Positions 1 through 10,200 of a stretch of 64,000 nucleotides of DNA are shown here, in pieces. A program made the position numbers and the translations under genes. The DNA is from Mycobacterium shinjukuense. GTDB taxonomy: Bacteria; Actinomycetota; Actinomycetes; Mycobacteriales; Mycobacteriaceae. The notes under the pieces were generated by a model, which saw nothing but the letters and a program-made list of their open reading frames with translations, ran no database searches and had not been told where the DNA came from. The stretch covers positions 3,100,001 to 3,164,000 of the forward strand of contig NZ_AP022575.1 of assembly GCF_010730055.1 (NCBI RefSeq), read 5' to 3'. Positions within the stretch are counted from its first letter, which is position 1; each line of letters begins with the position of its first letter.

Positions 1-592
1 GCCTCAGCGGCACCCCGTCACAGGCCGCCATCGACGCCGACACCCGCAGCACCGCCCACAGAAACCACGACGCGCTGCAGGCGGCGCTACGTGCCCTGCT
101 GTGCTCGGGGGAGCTGGGCCAACACAACGGGCTGCCCGCGGCGATCATCGTGTCCACCAGCCTGGCCGAGTTGGAAGCCCGCGCCGGACACGCGCTCACC
201 GGTGGGGGCAGCCTGCTGCCGATGAGCGAGGTGATCCGGCTGGCCGCCCACGCCAGCCACTACCTGCGCATCTTCGACCACGGCCGCGAGCTGGCGCTGT
301 ATCACACCAAGCGGCTGGCCTCCCCGGCCCAGCGAACCGTGTTGTACGCCAAGGACCGCGGCTGCTCCTTTCCCAATTGCGATGTGCCGGGCTATCTCAC
401 CGAGGTGCACCATGTGACCGATTATTCCCAGTGCCGGAAGACCGACATCAACGACCTCACCCAGGCCTGCGGCCCCCATCACCAGCTGGCCACCAGCGGG
501 GGCTGGAGAACCCGCAAACGCAAAGACGGCACCACCGAGTGGATTCCGCCGGCCCATCTTGACCATGGACAACCCCGCACCAACAGCTACTT
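1..592 (+). pseudogene. 13E12-repeat (DUF222/HNH) protein, 5' segment, interrupted
   Basis: The frame is open from the window edge, so the gene begins upstream. The visible part is the C-terminal HNH nuclease-like domain of the mycobacterial 13E12 family. A Cys pair (GCSFPNC) is followed by EVHHVTDY, a conserved NDL segment and CGPHHQLA, which are the zinc and HNH metal ligands. The segment ends with HLDHGQPRTNSY plus two bases of a Phe codon. The codon is completed at 4081, where the reading frame HPEKLL... runs to a TGA. The gene is therefore split by the inserted DNA between. Reading straight into the insert gives a chimeric tail that stops at 744-746. No cellular role is established for this family; its copies behave as dispersed repeats. 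Confidence 0.85.
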
Positions 593-630
593 GTCGGGTA
601 GCCGGGGGGAGTCGCACCCCCCGGCTCCCA

Positions 631-666
631 CAGAACCGTACGTGAACCTCTCGATTCATACGGCTC
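631..666 (-). ncRNA. Group II intron domain V
   Basis: Read on the minus strand, this forms the canonical domain V hairpin. It starts GAGCCGTATGAA and ends TTCACGTACGGTTCTG, with a short CGAGAG-like cap. The 5' AGC catalytic triad and the asymmetric bulge are in place. It is followed by the GC-rich domain VI-like hairpin and the intron 3' end at 593. Domain V is the active site of the ribozyme, so the RNA core looks intact at this end. Confidence 0.85.
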
Positions 667-678
667 TTATCACCTTGA

Positions 679-1939
679 TCACCAGACGGTGGGGACGCCA
701 GTTGTCCATGCCCAGTGCGCGAAGAACCGCGGGTATTGCTTGGTGACCCGCGACCACGCGTGCTGGAACTCCCCGCGGCTCCGGAACCGGCGATATTTCT
801 TGCGGACCCAGCGCATCAGGTAGGCGTTGATGCGTGTCAGGAGGGGATACAGCGCCGACCGATAGAAGGCGCCGTAGTAGTTCATCCAGCCGCGCACAAT
901 CGGGTTGATCGTGCTGGCCAGACCGGCGAAGGTGTGACCGGTGCGGTGGTGCAGTCGCCAAGACCGCACCTCGCGTCCAATCTTTTTCAAGGCGTCCCTG
1001 CTGATCGCGGGCATAAACGAGACGAACATGCTCCCGTTTTTGTTGCGCACCCCGCGCGGGCGGAACGTGAAACCAAGAAACGTGAACGACGTGTGCTCAT
1101 AGTCACCGCGCCGCTTGCCGTCCCTGCAGTACACGATCCGAGTCTTGTCGGGATGCAGCCGCAACCCGACCTCAACCATTCTGTCCTGCAGCGCGGCCAG
1201 CACCCGGCGGGCTTGGCGCTCGCTGACGCAGTGCACGACCGCGTCATCGACATAGCGCTCGAACCGGACGGTCGGAAACTCCCGGACCATCCACATATCG
1301 AACGCGTAGTGCAAGAACAGGTTTGCCAGCACGGGCGAGACCGGCGACCCTTGTGGGGTACCTCGGTCACGCTGCTGCAAGGTGCCGTCGGGCAACACCA
1401 CCGGGGCCTGCAGCCACCGGCGCACATACAGCATCACCCACGGCAAGTCGGTGTTGGCCTGCACCGCCTTGAGCATTAGATCCCACGACACGCTGTCGAA
1501 AAATTTCTCGATGTCCAAATCGATCACCCAGTCGGTTTTCCAGCAGCGCTGCCGGCACGCGCCCACCGCATCCACTGCCGAACGGCCCGGCCGGTAGCCA
1601 TAGGAGTCGTCATGGAAGATCGACTCGACCTTCGGTTTCAACTCCTCGGCCACCACCGTTTGCGCCACCCGGTCAGCGATGGTGGGCACGCCCAGCATCC
1701 TGGTCCCTCCGCCATGCGGCTTGGGTATCCACCGCACGCACCGGAGGCGGAAAGTAACTCCCCGAGGACATCCGATTCCAGACCTTGTACAGATTGTTCT
1801 GCAGGTCGGCCTCGAACGCCTCGATCGTTACTTCGTCCACGCCCGGTGCGCCCTTATTCGCCTTGACCTTCTCCCAGGCCTCCATCACCGCCCACTTCGA
1901 AATCTCGAACGGCTTGCCTGGCGACTTCAACTTGCTCAC
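679..1939 (-). pseudogene. Group II intron reverse transcriptase/maturase, frameshifted
   Basis: This encodes an LtrA-type intron protein. The N-terminal RT0 part (KPFEISKWAVMEAWEKVK, then NKGAPGVDEVTIEAFE) runs from a GTG with a strong GGGAGGAG ribosome site. Continuity is lost near 1731-1737, between PPPVRAV and IPKPHGGGTR, consistent with a net -2/+1 shift. The rest carries RT motifs DLDIEKFFDSV, GTPQGSPVSPVLANLFLHY and the catalytic box YVDD (YADD is commoner), then maturase domain X. It stops after TTGVPTVW without an HNH endonuclease domain. With the frameshift, full-length maturase would need recoding or a sequencing correction. It normally assists splicing and retrohoming. Confidence 0.85.
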
Positions 1940-2396
1940 GCAACTCCTCCCGACACCCGAAAGTCTCGGTTGATCGAACGAACACGTCACAGATGACCCG
2001 GCCCCTTCGCTCCACCCCCATTACAGGAGCTTCACCACTACTACGAGCCAGTCCGCCGACCGGACCCGCGACGGTACTCACACCCGCACAGGCGGGGGCT
2101 ACTCCCTATCTCCCACTCCAACCTCGAACGGGAAGTATCGTTCCGGCCTTCTCCTGTTCCATACAGAAGCCGCAGACCGGGCTCGCGTCGCCTACATGCC
2201 GGACACCACCTGGCCAATCAGCGGGCACCCGCCAGGCTCATCCCGGGATCGGATGAACACCCCGGTTTCGATGTCACCTGATTTTCTTTCGACACGTCAG
2301 CAGCGAATCGCTTGCGCTCCCCTGTGTGCCAGGGTTAGGTGAGACAGCGGCAGTAGCCGATCATCGCTGCAGGGCGAGACAGGATCACTATTCCAC

Positions 2397-2834
2397 GTGA
2401 CTATGACGATCGCATCTTTGGACAGTCGCGCCGATACTGGCGTGGTGGAGGGCACGCGGGATCCGGGCGCCCGGGCACGGCGGCGCACGTTCACCGCCGA
2501 GTACAAGGCCCGCATTCTCGACGAGTACGACGCGTTACCGGCTGGCTCGGAGCGGCGCGGCGCGTTGCTGCGGCGAGAGGGCCTGTACAGCTCGCACATC
2601 GCCGAATGGCGCAAGGCCCGCGACGCCGGCGCCCGGAAAGGCCTGGCGCCCAGAGGGAAGAAACCGAAACGCACGGCCGAACAGATCGAGTTGGAGAAGC
2701 TGCGGCGGCGCAACGAGCTGCTCGAAGCCGAGCTGGAACGCACCAAGTTGGCCTTGGAGATCACGGGAAAAGCGCACGCGCTCTTGGAGATGCTCTCCGA
2801 GAGCGCGGACTCCGATCCGAAGTCCAAGCCGTGA
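2397..2834 (+). CDS. IS3-family transposase OrfA
   Basis: This is a 145-residue helix-turn-helix protein that binds the ends of the element. RRTFTAEYKARILDEYDAL begins the HTH, and LYSSHIAEWRKARDAG is the recognition part. A long charged leucine-zipper-like helix follows (EQIELEKLRRRNELLEAEL), typical of OrfA multimerisation. The start is GTG at 2397, with an ATG two codons later as alternative. Its TGA overlaps the GTG of orfB in a GTGA arrangement, which allows coupled translation or programmed frameshifting to an OrfAB fusion, as is usual in this family. The gene itself appears intact. Confidence 0.8.
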   Translation: MTMTIASLDSRADTGVVEGTRDPGARARRRTFTAEYKARILDEYDALPAGSERRGALLRREGLYSSHIAEWRKARDAGARKGLAPRGKKPKRTAEQIELEKLRRRNELLEAELERTKLALEITGKAHALLEMLSESADSDPKSKP

Positions 2835-3840
2835 TCGACGAGCACCTGCCCAATCTGGCGGCGGCGACCAGCACGAAGCGGGCGTGTGCGCTGCTCGGCG
2901 CGTCGCGGGCCACCGTGTACCGCCGCCGCAATCCCAAGCCCCGTCCAGCTGCGCCGCCGCGACCGGAACCGGCGAACAAGTTATCCGAGGCCGAACGCCA
3001 ACACGTGCTGTCGGTGCTGCGCTCGCCCGAGTACTGCGACCTGGCGCCGGCGCAGGTGTGGGCGCGGCTGCTCGACGACGGCATCTACTTGTGCTCGATC
3101 CGCACGATGTACCGGCTGCTGGCGATCGCCGGGGAGAACCGCGAGCGGCGCCGCCAACGCACCCACCCGGCGAAGAAGAAACCCGAGCTGATCGCCACCG
3201 CACCGAACCAAGTGTGGTCGTGGGACATCACCAAACTACAAGGGCCGCAACGTGGTATCTACTACCAGCTGTACGTGATCATCGACATCTACTCTCGCTA
3301 TGTCGTCGGCTGGACCGTCACCGCCACCGAGACCGGCGAACTCGCCAAGGAGTTCATCGACGCCACACTGGCCACCCACGACATCGAACCCGACCAGCTG
3401 ACCCTGCACGCCGACCGGGGCACCTCGATGACCTCCAAGCCGGTCGCCCAACTGCTGGTCGACCTGGGCGTGGACCGCAGCCACTCCCGCCCGCACGTGT
3501 CCAACGACAACCCTACTCGGAGGCCAACTTCAAGACCCTCAAATACTGCCCCGCCTTCCCCGGCCGGTTCGGCTCCATCGAAGACGCCCGCGCCTTCTGT
3601 ACCGTGTTCTTCGACTACTACAACCACGTGCATCGCCATTCCGGGATCGGCCTGCACACGGCCGCGTCAGTGCACTACGGCACCGCCACCGAGATCCAGG
3701 CCCAACGCGCCGCCACGCTGGACGCCGCCTACGCCGCCAACCCCGCCAGATTCCGGCACCAGCGGCCCACCCCACCGAAACTGCCTACCGTTGCCTGGAT
3801 CAACCAACCAACCCCCGAAGCACTCATCAAATCCGCGTAA
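2831..3840 (+). pseudogene. IS3-family transposase OrfB (rve/DDE), frameshifted
   Basis: This is the DDE integrase catalytic subunit. An N-terminal HTH_21 region (LSEAERQHVLSVLRSPEYCD) precedes the catalytic core, where the first Asp is in SWDITKL and the second in HADRG. The third acidic residue lies in YSEANFKTLKY, but in another frame. At about 3511-3514 the text reads AACCCTACTCGG where AACCCCTACTCGG would keep the frame, a one-base deletion within a C run. The C-terminal part (FFDYYNHVHRHSGIG...) is otherwise well preserved, so the lesion looks recent. A sequencing error in the C run is the alternative. Confidence 0.82.
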
Positions 3841-4080
3841 GAAACTGTCTCACCGGCCTTGACATGTTCCGCTCGCCTTCCCGGTCCCCACCTGACACGT
3901 CACACGCGCCTTTTCCACATCGCTCACCACGGTCGCGTCACCGCTTCCGCAGCATGTGGCGGTTTGAAGCCTCCCCCCGCAGGGCGACTCCGAAGGGCCG
4001 ACAATCCTTCATCTCCTGCACAGCACCGCTAAAGGAAGCACTACCTACATCGACACTCCCTTCCCACGATCAGGACACAC

Positions 4081-4129
4081 CCACCCCGAAAAACTCCTCC
4101 ACAACAACGACGACGAGGACGACCCGTGA
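4081..4129 (+). pseudogene. 13E12-repeat protein, 3' segment (last 15 codons)
   Basis: Completing the Phe codon left at 592, this reads HPEKLLHNNDDEDDP and then TGA. The acidic tail preceded by HPEKLL is the usual C-terminus of 13E12 proteins. It is too short to stand alone and is recognised only by joining it to the 5' segment. It shows that the gene was complete before the intron arrived. Confidence 0.85.
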
Positions 4130-4218
4130 GAACCGGCAAACGGCGATAACCGTTGGCGTACCCAGCGGTTCGCCGGGCCGGTGCGGGGCGCCAGCGGCGA
4201 ATGCGGCCGCCGACCGGA

Positions 4219-4947
4219 TCACCAGCCGCGACGTGGTGGATGCGTTCCAACCAGCTCCCTCCCCGCCACGACGTCGCGGCTGCGATAGACAATGTAGGGC
4301 CGGAACAGATACGCGACCGGGGCGCTGAACGCATGAACCAGCCGGGTGAACGGCCAGATCGTGAACAGCGCCAGCGCAATCAGCACATGCAGCTGGTAAT
4401 ACAGCGGCGCCGCGGCCATCAGGTCACCGCGCGGCTGTAGCACCCAGATGGACCGGAACCACACCGAAACGGTCTCCCGGTAGTCATACGGCTCGCCGAC
4501 GACCCCCGAACCCAGCGCGGTCGCATACAGCCCCGCCGCTATCGCCCCCACCAAGAACACGTACATCACCTTGTCGTTGGCCGTGGTGGCCAAAAACACC
4601 GGGCCGCGGGTGCGCCGCCGGTAGATCAGCAGCGCCAGCCCCACCAGCGTGCTGATGCCGGCAATCGATCCCAGCACGACGGCCTGGACGTGATAGGCGT
4701 GCTGACTCAGACGCGCTGCGTCCGTCCAGGATTCGGGGATCAGCAGGCCGATGAGGTGTCCGGCGATCACCACCAGGATGCCGTAATGAAACATCGGGCT
4801 CGCGATCCGCAGCAACCGCGCCTCGTAGAGCTGGGACGAGCGGGTGGTCCACCCGAACTTGTCATACCGATACCGCCACCAGGTGCCGACGACGACGATC
4901 GCCAGCGTCACGTACGGCACCACGTCCCACAACGTCTCGCCGAGCAC
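4219..4947 (-). CDS. narI: Respiratory nitrate reductase gamma subunit NarI
   Basis: NarI is the membrane di-haem cytochrome b that oxidises menaquinol and passes electrons to NarH. About five hydrophobic helices are visible. Candidate haem-ligand histidines lie in helix MFHYGILVVIAGHLIGLL and near YYQLHVLIALALF and FTRLVHAFSAP. I chose the GTG one base after the narJ stop, because GGAGGTGA lies just upstream of it. An ATG 36 nt further upstream is possible but would lie inside narJ. It is the last gene of the narK-G-H-J-I cluster. The length of 242 residues is normal for NarI. Confidence 0.9.
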   Translation of the reverse strand: MLGETLWDVVPYVTLAIVVVGTWWRYRYDKFGWTTRSSQLYEARLLRIASPMFHYGILVVIAGHLIGLLIPESWTDAARLSQHAYHVQAVVLGSIAGISTLVGLALLIYRRRTRGPVFLATTANDKVMYVFLVGAIAAGLYATALGSGVVGEPYDYRETVSVWFRSIWVLQPRGDLMAAAPLYYQLHVLIALALFTIWPFTRLVHAFSAPVAYLFRPYIVYRSRDVVAGRELVGTHPPRRGW

Positions 4948-4948
4948 C

Positions 4949-5593
4949 TCAGTCACCTCCGGGGTTGCGTCGCGGTGGAACACTCAACGTCAACGGTTGC
5001 AAGCCAACCGCTTCGGCCGGCGCACCGGCCGCCGCTAGCCGGCGGGCACGCTGCAGGTCGGCGTGCGTGGCCGGCGGCAGCGTGGCCGACACCGCGCCGA
5101 CGGCGTGCGCGTACGGGGAGGCCGCCTCGGTGAGCGCATCCCGCAACACGTCGACCGCAACCCGATGCTCGACCAACAGCCGCCGCCCACGGTCGGGGTC
5201 GACGGTCGCGGCGAACTCCAGCACCACCGGCAGATAGTCCGGCGCCTCGGACCTCGGCGGGGCGACACCGCCGGCCCGGTAGGCCGCAGCGAACGCCAGC
5301 ATCGCGGCGCCGCGGTTGCGGGTGTCACCGGCCGTCCAATAGGTCAGATACATCGTGGTGCGCCGGCACATGTCGAAGGTCTGCACGTAGTCCTGCGCCG
5401 CACGCAGCGGGTCGAGCCTCCGCAACTCAAAGGCCGTGCGCGACAGCAGTTCTGCCGCAATGCCTTCGGCGTGTGCCAGCAGCCGCTCGGCGGTGTCCAG
5501 CCGCGCCGTGTCGGGGTAGCTGAGCAGCAGCGACGCGCACTGCCAGGCCAGGCGGTCCTGCAGAACCGTCGAAGAGCGGGACCGCGACCTCAC
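4949..5593 (-). CDS. narJ: Nitrate reductase assembly chaperone NarJ
   Basis: NarJ is a cytoplasmic chaperone of the TorD/NarJ family that helps insert the molybdenum cofactor into NarG before membrane attachment; it is not part of the mature enzyme. The helical sequence has the family landmarks LLLSYPD near the N-terminus, VQTFDMCRRTTMYLTYWT in the middle and APDYLPVVLEF further on. The start is GTG, overlapping the narH TGA in a GTGA. The stop is one base ahead of the narI GTG. This coupling implies co-translation along the operon. Confidence 0.9.
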   Translation of the reverse strand: MRSRSRSSTVLQDRLAWQCASLLLSYPDTARLDTAERLLAHAEGIAAELLSRTAFELRRLDPLRAAQDYVQTFDMCRRTTMYLTYWTAGDTRNRGAAMLAFAAAYRAGGVAPPRSEAPDYLPVVLEFAATVDPDRGRRLLVEHRVAVDVLRDALTEAASPYAHAVGAVSATLPPATHADLQRARRLAAAGAPAEAVGLQPLTLSVPPRRNPGGD

Positions 5594-7239
5594 CCCCGCC
5601 CCCCGTCCGGAAACATGCCGTGTGGCACCCCGCGGCCGTCCCAGTTGAGCAGGTTGACCCGGGACGGACGGTTGGCGTTGGCGGCCATCCCCTCACCGGT
5701 CTGCCGGTGCCGCAGCGCATGAAATGTTTCGACCGCCACCGGCACCGGTGCGCCGCTGGCCTCACCGAACGGGCCGGACCCGTACATTCCGGGACCGCCG
5801 TCGAACGACAGCGCGCAGCCGGCCTCTTCGACCACGCCTCCGTCCAGGTCGTAGACGGTCGGAATCACGTACCGCTCTTCGTATTTCGCCAACGCCAGCA
5901 GCCGGTACATCGCATAGATCTGGTCTTCGGTCATGCCGACCGATTCCGGGATGTGCGGCTGGGTCTCCCGGCCGAGGTTGATGTCGCGCATGTAGGAGCG
6001 CATCGCGGCGAGCCTGCGCAGCACCGATTCCACCACGGTGGTGTCGCCGGCGGCGAACAGCCCCGCGAGGTACTCCATCGGGATGCGCAGCGCCTCCAAC
6101 GCGCCGAACAGATTCCCGAGGTCCTCGCCGTCGTGCCCATCACGACTCACCGCGTCGACAACCGGCGACAGCGGCGGGATGTACCAGACCATCGGCACGG
6201 TGCGGAATTCCGGATGCAGCGGCAGCGCCACCTGGTAGGTGTTGATCAGCGCATAGACCGGCGAGCGCTGGGCGGCCTCGATCCACTCGTCCGAAATGCC
6301 CGCGGCCCGCGCCCCGGCGATCACCTCGGGATCGCTGGGGTCCAACAGGATTCGCCGGTGCGCCTCATACAGATCGGCGGCGCGCGGCACCGACGCGGCC
6401 TGAAGCACCCGGTCGACGTCGTAGAGCACCAGGCCGAGGTAGCGCAGCCGCCCGACGCACGTCTCCGAGCACACCGTCGGCAGGCCCACCTCGATGCGCG
6501 GATAACACAGCGTGCACTTTTCCGCCTTGCCGGTCTTGTGGTTGAAATACACCTTCTTGTACGGGCATCCCGACACGCACATCCGCCAGCCGCGGCAGCG
6601 GTCCTGATCGACCAGCACGATGCCGTCCTCGGTGCGTTTGTACATCGCGCCCGACGGGCACGACGCCACGCACGACGGGTTCAGGCAGTGCTCGCAGATG
6701 CGTGGCAGATAGAACATGAACGCCTGCTCGAGCTCCAGCCGCACCCGTTCGCTGACCTGTCGCAGCACCGGGTCACCGGGCACGATTTCCGGTGAGCCGC
6801 CCAGGTCGTCGTCCCAATTCGCCGACCACGACACCTTCATCGGCTTGCCGCTGATCAGGCTGCGCGGCGGGGCCACCGGCATCTGCTTACCCAGCGGCGC
6901 GGTGATCAGATTCTCGTAGTCATAGGTCCACGGCTCGTAGTAGTCGTCGATGCTCGGCATCTTCGGGTTGGCGAAGATCCTCAGCAGCTTGGCCAGCCGG
7001 CCGCCATCACGCAGCCGCAACCGGCCGCGCCGATCCCGCACCCAACCGCCGCGCCAGCGCTCCTGGTCTTCATAGGTGCGCGGATAGCCTTGGCCCGGGC
7101 GGGTTTCGACGTTGTTGAACCAGACGTACTCGGTGCCTGGCCGATTGGTCCACGCCTGCTTGCAGGTCACCGAACAGGTGTGGCAGCCGATGCACTTGTC
7201 GAGGTTCATCACCATCGCCAGCTGCGCCATCACCTTCAT
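5590..7239 (-). CDS. narH: Respiratory nitrate reductase beta subunit NarH
   Basis: This iron-sulfur subunit relays electrons from NarI to NarG on the cytoplasmic face. Four cysteine clusters are visible: CIGCHTCSVTC near residues 16-26, CEHCLNPSCVASC, CRGWRMCVSGC and CTLCYPRIEVGLPTVCSETC. In the third, Trp replaces one Cys, the hallmark of the [3Fe-4S] centre of NarH. The start ATG shares ATGA with the narG stop, although the frame is open further upstream inside narG. The length of 549 residues is slightly longer than E. coli NarH and normal for actinobacteria. Confidence 0.95.
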   Translation of the reverse strand: MKVMAQLAMVMNLDKCIGCHTCSVTCKQAWTNRPGTEYVWFNNVETRPGQGYPRTYEDQERWRGGWVRDRRGRLRLRDGGRLAKLLRIFANPKMPSIDDYYEPWTYDYENLITAPLGKQMPVAPPRSLISGKPMKVSWSANWDDDLGGSPEIVPGDPVLRQVSERVRLELEQAFMFYLPRICEHCLNPSCVASCPSGAMYKRTEDGIVLVDQDRCRGWRMCVSGCPYKKVYFNHKTGKAEKCTLCYPRIEVGLPTVCSETCVGRLRYLGLVLYDVDRVLQAASVPRAADLYEAHRRILLDPSDPEVIAGARAAGISDEWIEAAQRSPVYALINTYQVALPLHPEFRTVPMVWYIPPLSPVVDAVSRDGHDGEDLGNLFGALEALRIPMEYLAGLFAAGDTTVVESVLRRLAAMRSYMRDINLGRETQPHIPESVGMTEDQIYAMYRLLALAKYEERYVIPTVYDLDGGVVEEAGCALSFDGGPGMYGSGPFGEASGAPVPVAVETFHALRHRQTGEGMAANANRPSRVNLLNWDGRGVPHGMFPDGGRG

Positions 7240-10200
7240 GAGTACGTCACCTCTTGGGAGCGCCGGCGCACCACGGTCACCTCGTCGCGCTGGTTGCCGG
7301 TGGGGCCTAAGTAGTTGAACGCGAACGCATGCTGCGCATACCCGCCGGCCAGGTGGCTGGGCTTGATCAACAGCCGAGTCAGCGAGTTGTGGATACCGCC
7401 GCGACGCCCGGTGGTCTCGGTCAACGGCATGTCGATGGTGCGCTCCAGCGCGTGGTAGACGAACACCACGCCGTCGGGCATCCGGTGGCTGACGATCGCC
7501 CGGCACACCAGCACCCCGTTGCGGTTGACCGCCTCCACCCAATCGTTATCGCGCACACCGATTTTCGCCGCGTCGCCGATGCTCATCCACATGGTGGGCC
7601 CGCCCCGGGACAGTGACAGCATGAGCAGGTTGTCCTGATACTCCGAGTGGATCGACCACTTCGAGTGCGGCGTCAGATACCGCACGGTCAGCGCGACGCC
7701 GTCAGCACCGAGCGTCGGCTCGCCGAACAGCCGCGACATGTCCAGCGGCGGGCGGTAGATCGGAAGCTGCTCACCAAGCTCCTCGAGCCAGTCGTGATCG
7801 AGGTAGAAGTGCATGCGTCCGGTCAGCGTGTGAAACGGCTTGAGCTCCTCGATGTTCACCGTGAACGGCGCATAACGGCGCCCGCCGGTCTCGCTGCCGG
7901 ACCACTCCGGGCTGGTGATCACCGACACCGGCCGAGCCTGCGTGTCGGCATAGGTGATGCGGCGTTCCTCGCTGCCTTCGGCCAGCTGCGCCAGCCTGCG
8001 CCCGGTCCGGCGTTCCAGTTCGTGGAAACCCTGCACCGCGAGCCGGCCGTTGCTCGTCCCCGACAACGCCAGGATCACGTCGGCCATCCGCTCGGCGGTG
8101 GTGATCGCGGGCCGGCCGGCCGCGGGCCCAGACTCCAGCACCCCGAACTTGGCGGCGAGCTCGTCGACCTCCCGGTCCGGCCGGGTGGTGATGCCCTTGG
8201 TGGTCAGCCCCAGCCGCTCGACCAGCGGCCCCAGGGTGGCCCATTTGTCGGCGATGGCGGCGTAGTCGCGCTCCACCACCGCGAGCGGACCCATCGTCGT
8301 ACCCGGAACGGGCAGCACTCCCCTTGCGCGCCAGTCATATTCGGCTCCGGACGGGTAGCTCATCGCGGCCGGCGTGTCGTGCTGCAGGGCGCCGAGCACC
8401 ACATCGGTGCGGGTACCGAGGTGTTGGGCGGCCAGCGTCGAGAAACTGCGCGCGATCGCACCGAACGCCTCGTAGTCGGAGCGGGTTTCCCACGGCGGGT
8501 CGATGGCGGGGGTGAACGCGTGCACATACGGGTGCATGTCGGTGCTGGACAGGTCGGCCTTCTCGTACCAGGTGGCGGCCGGCAGCACGACGTCGGACAG
8601 CAACGTGGTGGACGTCATCCGAAAGTCGATCGACATCAGCAGGTCGAGCTTGCCATCTCCGATGTCGTCGCGCCAGACGATGTCGTTGGGCCGCAACGCC
8701 TCTGGCGTCGGCGTTGCCTGCAGGTTCGACGTGGTGCCCAGCAGGTGGCGCAGGAAGTACTCGTTGCCCTTGCTCGACGAGCCGAGCAGGTTGGCCCGCC
8801 ACACGTCGAGCACCCGCGGCCAGTTCGCCGGGTCATCGGGATCGGCGAGCGCGGGTTCCAGGGTGCCCGCCGCAAGTTGTTCGACCACGTAGTCGGCGAT
8901 CTCCCGGCCGGCCGCACGCGCCTCGTCGGCGACATCCAGGCTGGAGCGGTTGAACTGCGGGTAGAACGGCGTCCAGCCCATCGCGACCGCGGAGGCCAGC
9001 ACGTCCATCGTGTGCTTGCCGGCGAACCGGCCCCGGCCCACCGGGCTGGCCAGCGCGTCGGCCCGATAGCCGTCGTAGCGCCACTGGTCGGTGTGCACGT
9101 ACCAGTACGAGGTGCCGGGCATCTGCCGCGGCGGCCGCGACCAGTCGGTGGCCATCGCCATCGTCGCCCAGCCCGTGATCGGGCGGCACTTCTCCTGCCC
9201 GACGTAGTGCGCCCAGCCGCCGCCGTTGCGGCCCATCGACCCGGTCAGCAGCAGCAGGGCGAGCACGGCCCGGTAGGTGGCGTCGCCGTGGAACCACTGG
9301 CAGATGCCGGCGCCCATGATGATCATCGACCGGCCACCGGATTCCTCGGCGCTACCGGCGAATTCACGCGCCACCCGGATGGCCTGCTGCGCCGACACCC
9401 CGGTGATCGGTTCCTGCCAGGCCGGGGTGTACGGGTGCGCGGCATCGTCGTAGCCGGCCGGCCAGTCTCCCGGCAGCCCGGGCCGGGCCACCCCGTACTG
9501 GGCCAGCATCAGGTCGAACACCGTGCACACCCGGTGCTCACCCACCCGGCGCACCGGAACGCCGCGCACCATCGTCGCACCCCGGCCGTCGGCGGTGTCG
9601 AAGCGGGGCAAGACGATTCGCGCGGATTCGCCGCCGCTTCGGTGGGCCACGGTCAGGGCCGGCACGATGTCACCGAGGTCAAGGTTCCACTTGCCCACCC
9701 CGTCGTCGCCGTAGCGGAAGCCCAGCGAGCCGTGCGGGACCGCGGGCCGGTCGGTGGCGCCGTCCAGCAAGGCCGGTTTGAACGCCGCGTTCGCGACGTC
9801 GTGGCCCAGGTCGGCGGCGGTGAGCACCTTCCCCGGCACCACGTCGTCACCGCGGATTTCCAGCTTGACCAGAAACGGCAGGTCGGTGTACCGGCGCACA
9901 TAGTCGACGAAGAACGGAACCCGCTGCTTGACAAAGCATTCCGACAGGATGACGTGTCCCATCGCCATGGCCAGCGCGGCGTCGGTGCCGGCCGCGCACG
10001 GCATCCACTCGTCGGCGAACTTGGTGTTGTCGGCGTAGTCGGGGCTGACGGTGACGACCTTGGTGCCGCGGTAGCGCACCTCGGCCATCCAGTGCGCGTC
10101 GGGGGTGCGGGTGACCGGCACGTTCGACCCCCACATGACCAGATAGGCGGCGTCCCACCAGTCGCCGGATTCCGGCACGTCGGTCTGGTCCCCGAACACC

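Larger units (their letters stand above)
2323..3864 (+). mobile_element. IS3-family insertion sequence inside the group II intron
   Basis: A two-frame IS3-type transposase (orfA and orfB) is bounded by related imperfect inverted ends. The left end has GGTTAGGTGAGACAG and the right end reads, in reverse complement, TGTCAAGGCCGGTGAGACAG; the shared core is GGTGAGACAG. Exact termini are uncertain by a few bases, and I could not identify a clear short target duplication. It sits in the intron's 5' RNA region, 216 nt from the intron 5' end, so it disrupts the ribozyme. The orfB frameshift suggests the copy can no longer transpose unaided. Confidence 0.8.
593..4080 (-). mobile_element. Group II intron, antisense in 13E12 gene, split by an IS
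   Basis: On the minus strand this begins GTGTGTCC (5' consensus GTGYG) and ends CTACCCGAC, a typical bacterial group II 3' end. A domain V hairpin lies near the 3' end, followed by a domain VI-like hairpin, and an intron-type reverse transcriptase lies upstream of them. Excising exactly this interval restores the host frame (NSY-F-HPEKLL), which fixes both boundaries. Without the IS at about 2323-3864 the intron is near 1.95 kb: about 600 nt of RNA domains, a 1.26 kb RT gene and about 85 nt of 3' structure. Those proportions are normal. The orientation opposes the host gene, so its mRNA cannot be spliced. Confidence 0.88.

Noticed and set aside
4130..4218. Short inverted repeat AACGGCGATAACCGTT near the narI end as a terminator
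   Set aside because: The stem is short and no T-tract follows in the narI direction; the evidence is too weak to call.
3864..4328. Open frame running across the intron end and the 13E12 tail
   Set aside because: It spans the intron boundary in a different frame from HPEKLL and encodes low-complexity Thr/Arg sequence.
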